A DNA stretch of 26,540 nucleotides from a virus. Below are positions 21,203 to 26,540 of the stretch, piece by piece; position 1 is the first letter of the stretch, and each line of letters starts with the position of its first letter. Position numbers and translations under genes: made by a program. The notes under the pieces were generated by a model. It worked only from the letters and a program-made list of their open reading frames with translations, did not search any database and was not told the DNA's origin. The stretch is from the IMG/VR virus record IMGVR_UViG_3300028844_006665, positions 1 through 26,540 of that record; one strand, given 5' to 3'.

Positions 21203-21296
21203 ACACAGGTATGCCAAATCCACTGAACTCATTTCTATGAAAAAACTGACCGCAATATTCTGTCTAACCATTACCGTGCTTTATGGGGCTACGGGA
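21203..21296 (+). repeat. Export-leader module, copy 2
   Basis: A diverged copy: upstream ...GCCAAATCCACTGAACTCATTTCT, ATG at 21237, then codons for MKKLTAIFCLTITVLYG. It is the least similar of the five upstream parts. The end of the signal has changed to GATGC, converting it to a lipoprotein signal. Confidence 0.75.
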
Positions 21297-22610
21297 TGTC
21301 AGACATCTACAGTTCTGTCCTATTCAGGCCAGTCAGGAGGGAGCCTGCGGCCCTGCACAGGACACCCTGAATCACTTCTATGGACTTATTGTCGGGGATC
21401 CTACCGCCTTAGCAATGGCGAGAGTTATGTTGGAGATATTATCAATGGGAAACCTGGCGGAAAAGGAGAAGTTACGTTCAGTGCACCCCATCCTGATGCA
21501 GGACAGAAATTGGTTGGTGAATTTACAGAGGGCAAGCTTTTAAAGGGAACAGTAACAAACAGGAGACCTCATATTTATGCGGGTTTAGAAAAGTCTGGTA
21601 AATTTTTAGACGGTAAACTTTATGGGAATGTAATTGTTATATGGCGTGTACCACATGCATTGGCGGGTCAGAAATACACTGGTGAAGCGAGAGATAACAA
21701 GCGGCATGGGCAAGGGGTACAAACGTATCCCAAAGGAGGAGTGGACGAAGGTATTTGGCAAGATGGTAGATTTATAAAGCCGCAAAAAACGACTAGTGAA
21801 TTTTTGGCGAAAAGCCGTAAAGAAATTGCCAGTCTTAAAAATCAGAACCAATCCAAACCCAAACAGGTTGCCAAAAGACCTGAACCCAAGAAGTCACCAC
21901 CACCTAAATCGGGTTACACAGGTTCTGGTTTCTTTGTCTCCAAACTTGGTCACATTATTACCAATGAGCATGTGGTCCGTCAGTGCGGTTCAGTGACTGT
22001 CGGAGACAATGCTAACAAACAGATTAGTGCATCCATTCTGGAGAAAGATAAACGCAACGACCTTGCTCTTCTGCGTATATCCTCCACCGAGATGGCATCT
22101 GCAGAGACCAAATCACTGATAAGTAAACTAGGTGCCAAAAAACTTGGACTGAAACTTGTTCCCCTCGCATCTGGTGGACTGATGCGTTCAGATGACATTG
22201 AACTCGGTGAGAGTGTAATGGTTGCGGGTTATCCTTACGGGGAACTGTACAGCAATACCATCAAGGTTACAGGTGGAATGGTGAGTGCTGTAAAAGGTAT
22301 GGGTGATGACAGTGCTCAGTTCCAGATGGATGCTGCGGTTCAACCCGGCAACTCTGGCGGTCCTATCTATGACGAGAATGGAAACATTGTCGGTGTGGTC
22401 ATATCCCAACTGAACAAACTGAAAGTCGCAAAGACGATTGGGTCACTTCCAGAGAATGTGAACTTCGGTATCAAGGCATCCACCGTGAGACAGTTCCTGA
22501 CCTCTGCTGGATTACCCACCAAGTGGTCTAATCGGACGAAGAGAAAGTCCACAAAGGAATTGGCACAGATTGCCAAGAACCAGACCGTGATGGTGGTCTG
22601 TAATCCTTGA
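21237..22610 (+). CDS. MORN-repeat trypsin-like protease lipoprotein
   Basis: A 457-residue protein. The leader shared with neighbouring genes ends in LYGATGC, a lipobox at Cys21, so export and lipid anchoring are expected. Residues 50-185 hold MORN units (YVGDIINGKPGGKGEVTF, LVGEFTEGKLLKGTV, YTGEARDNKRHGQGVQTYPKGG). A Lys/Pro-rich linker (about 205-228) leads to a trypsin-like HtrA-type protease with the full triad: His245 in ITNEHVV, Asp275 in RNDLALLRI, Ser373 in PGNSGGPI. No PDZ domain follows. It is probably a periplasmic or surface protease targeted by its MORN part. Codon use and AT content match the other cargo genes. Confidence 0.85.
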   Translation: MKKLTAIFCLTITVLYGATGCQTSTVLSYSGQSGGSLRPCTGHPESLLWTYCRGSYRLSNGESYVGDIINGKPGGKGEVTFSAPHPDAGQKLVGEFTEGKLLKGTVTNRRPHIYAGLEKSGKFLDGKLYGNVIVIWRVPHALAGQKYTGEARDNKRHGQGVQTYPKGGVDEGIWQDGRFIKPQKTTSEFLAKSRKEIASLKNQNQSKPKQVAKRPEPKKSPPPKSGYTGSGFFVSKLGHIITNEHVVRQCGSVTVGDNANKQISASILEKDKRNDLALLRISSTEMASAETKSLISKLGAKKLGLKLVPLASGGLMRSDDIELGESVMVAGYPYGELYSNTIKVTGGMVSAVKGMGDDSAQFQMDAAVQPGNSGGPIYDENGNIVGVVISQLNKLKVAKTIGSLPENVNFGIKASTVRQFLTSAGLPTKWSNRTKRKSTKELAQIAKNQTVMVVCNP

Positions 22611-22613
22611 TGA

Positions 22614-22720
22614 GTTCTCTACCCACACACTCAAAACACTCTAAATCCATTCCTATGAGAAAACTGACCGCAACACTCTGTCTGACGATTGCTGTGCTTC
22701 TTGGAATGACGGGGATGAGT
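22614..22720 (+). repeat. Export-leader module, copy 3
   Basis: Upstream CTCTACCCACACACTCAAAA, ATG at 22655, codons for MRKLTATLCLTIAVLLGMTG, ending near ATGAGT (22720). Immediately after, sequence becomes extremely AT-rich and unrelated to the other copies. Confidence 0.85.
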
Positions 22721-23269
22721 TCCAAAATGTTAAAGTTTATTAAATATATTTCTACTTTTTTAATATGCGTATCAATTGGATTAGGTTATTTATTTTCTGA
22801 TAATTTATCTTTCGCTGAAAATATAAAATACATGGAAGAGAAATTAAAATATTTAAAACAAAAAAAACAACTAGAGTCTCAAATAGAAGTAATAAATAAA
22901 AGATTAATGGACTTGGATAAGCAGTATAAAACCAGTGGGAAAATAAATAATACAACCAAAGATAAGAAAATTGATAATTCTAAATTAAAAAATGTATTTG
23001 GTAAGAATTACCTTATGAAGGGTGAAACTGATACTGGTTTTTGGGAAATAAGCGCTCTTGCTGATGGTACATTAGAACTATCCATGAGTAATGGATATTC
23101 AGATTATGGTAAATGGTGGATGGAAGGTAATACTTGGTGCCGAAAATTTGATGAAGCACGGAATTCTGTTACAAGTTGTTATATGATACAGCATGTCGAA
23201 GATAATAAATATTTGATTGAAAAAACCAAAGGTAATGGAGTTGATAAGACAACCGTCACCATTGACTGA
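22655..23269 (+). CDS. Leader fused to an AT-rich coiled-coil exported protein
   Basis: A 204-residue frame. Residues 1-24 are the shared export leader. A second Met (ATG 22727) then starts another full signal sequence, MLKFIKYISTFLICVSIGLG, so the payload brought its own. After that comes a coiled coil (ENIKYMEEKLKYLKQKKQLESQIEVINKRLMDLDK), a polar spacer and a C-terminal domain of about 85 residues with strand pattern (GFWEISALADGTLELSMSNG, WWMEGNTWCRKFDE) and two Cys (TWC, TSC) that could form a disulfide. From 22727 on, the DNA is far more AT-rich than the leader. Translation may begin at either Met. No family recognised. Confidence 0.65.
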   Translation: MRKLTATLCLTIAVLLGMTGMSSKMLKFIKYISTFLICVSIGLGYLFSDNLSFAENIKYMEEKLKYLKQKKQLESQIEVINKRLMDLDKQYKTSGKINNTTKDKKIDNSKLKNVFGKNYLMKGETDTGFWEISALADGTLELSMSNGYSDYGKWWMEGNTWCRKFDEARNSVTSCYMIQHVEDNKYLIEKTKGNGVDKTTVTID

Positions 23270-23313
23270 TTAGACCAAAGACCATTGCTGAAGGTCCTTC
23301 TGGACATCGCATT

Positions 23314-23344
23314 AGACCGCAGTTTTTCCTCTCTGCGGTCTTTT
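23314..23344 (+). terminator. Rho-independent terminator
   Basis: AGACCGCAG (23314-23322) and CTGCGGTCT (23333-23341) form a perfect nine-pair stem around TTTTTCCTCT, followed by TTT. It ends the transcript of the coiled-coil gene. Confidence 0.85.
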
Positions 23345-23453
23345 GCGTGCTTATCTAAAAAAGATGAAAAAGAAGATGCTTCCGTTGTGATGTAAATCTC
23401 CTATCCAACGAGATTTCCAACTGACCTGTGGGTCTTTGATACGGAGACATTTG

Positions 23454-23615
23454 TTCCTCTACCCTCAAACTCAAATCCCTCTAAACTCATTCCGATGAGA
23501 AAACTGACCGCAATATTCTGCCTGACGATTGCCGTGCTTCTTGGAAGTATGGGGATGAGTGAGAGTGCTGATTTACTAAAGGGTGCTTTCGCATACAAGA
23601 GTGGTGATTACGCAA
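23454..23615 (+). repeat. Export-leader module, copy 4
   Basis: Upstream TTCCTCTACCCTCAAACTCA..., ATG at 23495, codons for MRKLTAIFCLTIAVLLGSMG and on through AYKSGDYAT, shared with copy 1 up to GATTACGCAAC (ends 23615). This copy is followed by an intact Sel1 gene and probably shows the original arrangement. Confidence 0.85.
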
Positions 23616-24553
23616 CTGCTCTTCGTGAGTTTCGACCTCTTGCCGAACAGGGGAATGCCGATGCCCAGTTCATGCTGGGTGGGATGTACTATAACGGAGA
23701 AGGAGTTCCAAAGAACGATAAGACTGCGGTGAAGTGGTACAGACTTGCTGCCGAACAGGGGATTGCCGCTGCTCAAAACATCCTAGGTGAAATATATCGC
23801 AGAGGACATGGTGTTCCACAGAACCATAAGACTGCGGTGAAGTGGTACAAACTTGCTGCCGAACAAGGTGATGCCCTTGCCCAGAACAATCTGGGTGCGA
23901 TGTACGCACTTGGACACGGGGTCATACAGGATTGGGTCTATGCCCATATGTGGGGAAATATTGGTGCCTCTAATGGTAGTGAGAGAGGTGCCAAAGTGCG
24001 AGACCTCGCTGCTAAAAATATGACCCCATCCCAACTTGAAACCGCAAAGAAACTTGCCCGTGAATGTATCCGTAAGAAATACAAAGGGTGTGAGAGTGCC
24101 GGTCACCAAAAGGGTCTAACTGCTGCTCAAAGTGCTGATTTCCAAAAGGGTCTAACCGCATACCATAGTGGTGATTACGCATCTGCCATGCGGGAATGGA
24201 CACCTCTTGCTGAACAGGGGGATGCCTCTGCCCAAACACTAATTGGTGCGATGTACAACGAAGGAAAAGGTGTTCCACAGGACTATAAGACTTCAGTGAA
24301 GTGGTTCAAACTTGCTGCCGAACAAGGTGATGCCGATGCCCAAGGAAATCTGGGTATGATGTATGCCTTTGGGTGGGGAGTACTAAAAGATTATGTCTAT
24401 GCCCATATGTGGGGAAACATCGCTGCGAAGAATGGAAATGAGTTGGGTGCGAAGTTGCGAGATGATTTTGAGAAGAAAATGACCCCATCCCAACTTGAAA
24501 CCGCACAGAAACTTGCTCGAGAATGTGTCCGTAAGAAATACAAAGGGTGTTGA
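23495..24553 (+). CDS. Exported double Sel1-repeat protein (fused tandem copies)
   Basis: A 352-residue protein with a signal peptide (about residues 1-25, cleaved near SESA-D). Sel1 units such as WTPLAEQGDASAQTLIGAMY and KTAVKWYRLAAEQGIAAAQN repeat with a 36-residue period. It is two gene copies in one: residues 1-197 end in LARECIRKKYKGC, which in related genes is the C-terminus, and then SADFQKGLTAYHSGDYAS restarts a mature Sel1 protein ending again in LARECVRKKYKGC. The stop present in the other copies (ggtgtTGAgtt) is lost here by one base (ggtgtGAGagt). Sel1 repeats form helical scaffolds for protein contacts, probably in the periplasm. Confidence 0.85.
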   Translation: MRKLTAIFCLTIAVLLGSMGMSESADLLKGAFAYKSGDYATALREFRPLAEQGNADAQFMLGGMYYNGEGVPKNDKTAVKWYRLAAEQGIAAAQNILGEIYRRGHGVPQNHKTAVKWYKLAAEQGDALAQNNLGAMYALGHGVIQDWVYAHMWGNIGASNGSERGAKVRDLAAKNMTPSQLETAKKLARECIRKKYKGCESAGHQKGLTAAQSADFQKGLTAYHSGDYASAMREWTPLAEQGDASAQTLIGAMYNEGKGVPQDYKTSVKWFKLAAEQGDADAQGNLGMMYAFGWGVLKDYVYAHMWGNIAAKNGNELGAKLRDDFEKKMTPSQLETAQKLARECVRKKYKGC

Positions 24554-24605
24554 GTTAGAACTCCACTCAGACTGCTAATGACTTTAACAAACATAAGGAA
24601 AATTA

Positions 24606-24887
24606 ATGTCACTCGATCTCTCCACGCTCAATAAAGGTCAAACCCGTAAATTAAATGCTCTTCGTAAAAGTCTGGGAAATGAGATCGCAGATAATGCATT
24701 TGCAAAATGGATGAAAACGCAGACCAAAGAGAACTCGGTTAAGATCGATCCTGTTGCTGAGAAAATCAAAGTTGCCTTATCCTCGTTGGTGCATGACAGC
24801 GCATTCCGTTTGGGCAGCAAGGGATACATTATCAAACGGTCTAAGGGTAAGGGTGCATCTGGGTTTGTAGTCAGTAAGGTTGAGTAG
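24606..24887 (+). CDS. Small basic hypothetical protein
   Basis: A 93-residue protein with AAGGAAA nine bases before the ATG. Sequence is Lys-rich (LSTLNKGQTRKLNALRKSLGNEIADNAFAKWMKTQ...IDPVAEKIKVALSSLVHDS) and ends in GYIIKRSKGKGASGFVVSKVE, where the Lys/Gly-rich hairpin-like end could contact nucleic acid. It has no export leader, unlike its neighbours, and lies between two Sel1 genes. No family recognised. Confidence 0.6.
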   Translation: MSLDLSTLNKGQTRKLNALRKSLGNEIADNAFAKWMKTQTKENSVKIDPVAEKIKVALSSLVHDSAFRLGSKGYIIKRSKGKGASGFVVSKVE

Positions 24888-24894
24888 GGTCAGG

Positions 24895-24991
24895 TTCCTC
24901 TACCCACACACTCAAAACCCTCTAAATCCAATTCTATGAAAAAACTGACCGCAACACTCTGCTTGACCCTTGCCGTGCTTTTTGGAAGTGA
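24895..24991 (+). repeat. Export-leader module, copy 5
   Basis: Upstream TTCCTCTACCCACACACTCA, ATG at 24936, codons for MKKLTATLCLTLAVLFGS. The upstream 40 bases are nearly identical to copy 3. None of the five copies has a recognisable Shine-Dalgarno sequence; the pyrimidine/A-rich upstream sequence is what is conserved. Confidence 0.85.
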
Positions 24992-25625
24992 GGTGAGAGC
25001 ATCTGATTTTTTGACCGGATTGGAAGAATATAAGAAAGGAAATTTGGGAACCGCATTAAGGATATGGAAACCACTTGCTGAGCAAGGCAATGCAGATGCC
25101 CAATATAATTTGGGTATGATGTACAAACGTGGTCGAGTTGTTCAAAGGGATTTTCAGAAAGCAGTGAAGTGGTTTGAACTTGCTAGTAAAAACGGCAGCA
25201 CTGAGGGAACCTATAATCTCGCAGTTGCGTATCACAAAGGACAACATGTAGAAAAAAATCTCGAATACGCATTGAAGTTGTACCATATCGCTGCTTGGAA
25301 CGGTTATGCAGATGCGGAATTTCAAGTTGGTAATTTTGCATTTCAACGCAAAGAATATAAATCCGCCTCAAATTGGTATCGCCTTGCTGCTGAACAGGGG
25401 CATACCGAAGCACAACAATCCCTGGGTGCCTCGCATCACAAAGGTCTTGGTGTTCTTCAGGATTACGTTCGTGCTCATATGTGGGGAAATATTGCTGCCT
25501 CAAATGAGAGTGAGGAGGGCAGTAAATTGCTAGACCTCGTTACGAAACAAATGACCTCTGCACAACTCGAAAAAGCACAAGACCTTGCCCGTGAATGTGT
25601 CCGTAAGAAATACAAAGGGTGTTGA
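24936..25625 (+). CDS. Exported Sel1-repeat protein
   Basis: A 229-residue protein: signal peptide (about residues 1-22, cleavage near VRA-S), then YKKGNLGTALRIWKPLAEQG and Sel1 units (ADAQYNLGMMYKRGRVVQRD, FELASKNGSTEGTYNLAVAY, YRLAAEQGHTEAQQSLGASH). It ends in YVRAHMWGNIAASN...LARECVRKKYKGC, the same C-terminal module as both halves of the preceding Sel1 gene, and the TGA is retained. It differs from that gene mostly in the middle repeats. Likely a periplasmic scaffold; partners unknown. Confidence 0.85.
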   Translation: MKKLTATLCLTLAVLFGSEVRASDFLTGLEEYKKGNLGTALRIWKPLAEQGNADAQYNLGMMYKRGRVVQRDFQKAVKWFELASKNGSTEGTYNLAVAYHKGQHVEKNLEYALKLYHIAAWNGYADAEFQVGNFAFQRKEYKSASNWYRLAAEQGHTEAQQSLGASHHKGLGVLQDYVRAHMWGNIAASNESEEGSKLLDLVTKQMTSAQLEKAQDLARECVRKKYKGC

Positions 25626-25637
25626 GTTAGGAAATCT

Positions 25638-25871
25638 CTAATCTCCACCCTTTTCCTCAAATGCGAAGTAGTCAGCATATCCACCCATCTCAAAACTTGT
25701 TCCTCTGGGTAGTCCTAACTTCTTGTCTATCAGTTTGAGGTCAGCAAAAGTTCCGTCATCTCCAAGAGCAGCAATCTCCTCATTCACTCTTTTTGCAATT
25801 GCGTCATAACCCGCATTTCGTAGTGGTTTTGAAAAACCCTTCAAGGATTCAATTTCGTCTTCAATCGTCAT
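25638..25871 (-). CDS. Small hypothetical protein
   Basis: A 77-residue acidic protein (MTIEDEIESLKGFSKPLRNAGYDAIAKRVNEEIAALGDDGTFADLKLIDKKLGLPRGTSF...FAFEEKGGD), mostly helical. Its ATG overlaps the end of the upstream membrane mini-gene (shared ATGACGATTGA), so the pair form an operon. It is convergent with the Sel1 gene, 12 bases apart. No family recognised. Confidence 0.6.
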   Translation of the reverse strand: MTIEDEIESLKGFSKPLRNAGYDAIAKRVNEEIAALGDDGTFADLKLIDKKLGLPRGTSFEMGGYADYFAFEEKGGD

Positions 25872-26004
25872 TCTTCTCTAATTCCTTCTCTATCAGGTTC
25901 ATCGTCATTTTCATTCCCCACCAGCGACCAGAGTAGAAGGTCACGACAAGAACCATCGTAGTCACCAACGCACACGCAGTTGGTGAGAATGGTATTTCCA
26001 CCAT
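25861..26004 (-). CDS. 47-residue single-span membrane protein
   Basis: ATG at 26004 with AAGGAG six bases upstream. Translation: MVEIPFSPTACALVTTMVLV then VTFYSGRWWGMKMTMNLIEK and ELEKNDD. One transmembrane helix (about residues 10-24) is followed by a Trp/Arg interface and a charged cytoplasmic helix. Its stop overlaps the next gene by 11 bases, supporting a bicistronic unit. No function can be assigned. Confidence 0.6.
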   Translation of the reverse strand: MVEIPFSPTACALVTTMVLVVTFYSGRWWGMKMTMNLIEKELEKNDD

Positions 26005-26077
26005 TCGGTTCTCCTTATTTTAAGATTTGGGTGTGACAAAAAGGGTGGTGGAAATGGGAATTCTAAAACCCCAGAAA

Positions 26078-26094
26078 ACCTCACTTTTTGAGGT
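26078..26094. terminator. Small terminator-like hairpin
   Basis: ACCTCA and TGAGGT pair around CTTTT, with CTGAATTTTT to the right and AAAA to the left, so it could terminate in either direction between the recombinase remnant and the small membrane gene. Confidence 0.4.
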
Positions 26095-26105
26095 CTGAAT
26101 TTTTA

Positions 26106-26131
26106 GTGACAATATCGGTCGATATTGTCAC
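26106..26131. other. 26-base palindrome with GT centre, candidate serine-recombinase site
   Basis: Two perfect 12-base half-sites (GTGACAATATCG and its complement) flank a central GT. That is the exact format of crossover sites of small serine recombinases (12-base half-sites and a two-base core where strands are exchanged). It overlaps the stop codon of the recombinase remnant (26128-26130). Confidence 0.55.
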
Positions 26132-26391
26132 GCAACCTTCTTGAGTTCTCTCTGAACGGTAGCAGTCGAAACACCAACTTCAGACGCAATTGCACGAATA
26201 GACTTCTTCTCAGTCCTCAGTTAGATGATCTGATCAGTGATCTTATCCGTGACGGTCCTCTTCCGTCCCAACTTGGTTCCGTTTGCGACAGTCCTTGCAA
26301 GTCCCGCATTAGTCCTCTCGATGAGCATCTCACGGTTCCATTCTTCCAGAACCCCAATCAGTTTCATCATCATGCGTGTCAATATCGGTGT
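26128..26391 (-). pseudogene. Broken serine recombinase (resolvase/invertase) remnant
   Basis: On the minus strand the frame reads TPILTRMMMKLIGVLEEWNR, EMLIERTNAGLARTVANGTK and LGRKRTVTDKITDQII, the end of a resolvase catalytic domain with its long E helix and the LGRK start of the DNA-binding domain. A TAA at 26223-26221 follows, and the same frame continues past it as LRTEKKSIRAIASEVGVSTATVQRELKKVA to a TGA at 26130-26128, a normal HTH end. The N-terminal catalytic part with the active-site Ser is missing; coding identity stops near 26391, exactly where a half-copy of the palindrome lies. Both the nonsense codon and the truncation make it inactive. Confidence 0.8.
26376..26389. repeat. Half-site copy of the recombinase palindrome
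   Basis: GTGTCAATATCG followed by GT: 11 of 12 bases of the left half-site of 26106-26117 and the same GT core. The right half is replaced by unrelated sequence. It marks the point where the recombinase gene is cut off. Confidence 0.5.
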
Positions 26392-26437
26392 AAAAACCGG
26401 CCAGTATGTTGGCGTAAAACGCCACCAGTTGCGTAGT

Positions 26438-26475
26438 GATATGACAAGGGCCCCGATCGGGGCCCTTGTCATATC
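26438..26475. terminator. 38-base perfect palindrome, likely terminator
   Basis: GATATGACAAGGGCCCC, GATC, then the exact complement. It lies 18 bases after the stop of the leftward frame at the window edge, the place for a terminator, but no T-run follows. A foldback assembly artefact is the alternative. Confidence 0.5.
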
Positions 26476-26493
26476 TTGCGGTGGTTGTTGAGG

Positions 26494-26538
26494 TCAGCGT
26501 TTGCGTTTGGAGCGGCTCTGGGCCAAGCGGTAGGACTG
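26494..26538 (-). CDS. C-terminal tail of a leftward gene (partial)
   Basis: From the window edge the minus strand reads QSYRLAQSRSKRKR and stops at 26496-26494. A basic end of this type is common in real proteins, and the palindrome just downstream would serve as terminator. Only 14 codons are visible, so the call rests on that context. Confidence 0.3.
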   Translation of the reverse strand, partial: QSYRLAQSRSKRKR

Positions 26539-26540
26539 GC

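Noticed and set aside
26221-26472. A functional resolvase gene
   Set aside because: The catalytic N-terminal domain is absent, the first 27 codons are unrelated sequence that includes half of a 38-base palindrome, and a TAA precedes the HTH.
20010-26540. A reverse transcriptase or Avd gene completing the DGR
   Set aside because: Reading all frames to the right of the variable region showed no reverse transcriptase motifs such as Y-x-D-D and no adenine-rich template copy.

Overview
The window looks like alphaproteobacterial DNA. The reasons are a moderately GC-rich phage half, a tRNA-Asn fragment of bacterial type, and a right half carrying Sel1, MORN and caspase/FGE genes whose signal peptides and 'RECVRKKYKGC' C-termini resemble families I associate with marine Rhodospirillales-like bacteria (recalled, not searched). 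It falls into two parts: a temperate phage (about 1-17,860) and a cargo region (about 17,990-26,390) of largely different character. The last 150 bases are again GC-richer.

Phage part. At 1-1771 lies the end of the late region: a small frameshifted gene, a membrane coiled-coil protein, an M15 zinc peptidase endolysin, a holin-like protein and an overlapping Rz/Rz1-type spanin pair. A terminator follows, then a 45-base 3' half of tRNA-Asn flanked on both sides by the same 20-base integrase arm repeat. This is the layout of an intact attP, so the DNA is either unintegrated phage or a tandem-lysogen junction. Next come a tyrosine integrase with an inserted zinc finger, a convergent excisionase operon, a DUF932 protein, a 645-residue LexA/CI-type repressor with a coupled membrane protein, and divergently a small Cro-like protein. 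Rightward early genes then encode a RuvC-like resolvase, a DUF6378-like protein, an SNF2-type helicase, a RecB/Cas4-like DUF2800 nuclease and an unrecognised protein. The module ends with a 1412-residue protein carrying primase zinc finger, TOPRIM, VirE/D5-type ATPase, DEDDy exonuclease and family A DNA polymerase in one chain. Nine copies of an 8-mer (CCTCACCC, both orientations) fill the DNA encoding its central linker and could be the replication origin. A small HTH-like protein closes the operon.

Cargo part. A secreted caspase-SH3-FGE protein (17,988-20,009) ends in what looks like the variable region of a diversity-generating retroelement (DGR), with a hairpin at its stop codon as in known DGR target sites. 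No reverse transcriptase or template repeat is in the window. Then follow five copies of one upstream sequence plus signal-peptide module (start codons at 20260, 21237, 22655, 23495 and 24936). Each is joined to a different payload: a truncated Sel1 remnant followed by a MORN lipoprotein, a MORN-trypsin lipoprotein, an AT-rich coiled-coil protein with its own second signal peptide, a fused double Sel1 protein and a single Sel1 protein. This looks like a locus where a shared expression/export leader is repeatedly joined to new genes. The region ends with two small leftward genes and a broken serine recombinase. The recombinase has a 26-base palindrome with a GT centre at its stop codon and a matching half-site where its N-terminus is cut off. 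A 38-base perfect palindrome and the tail of a leftward gene end the window.

All family assignments are by eye from translated sequence; no search was run.
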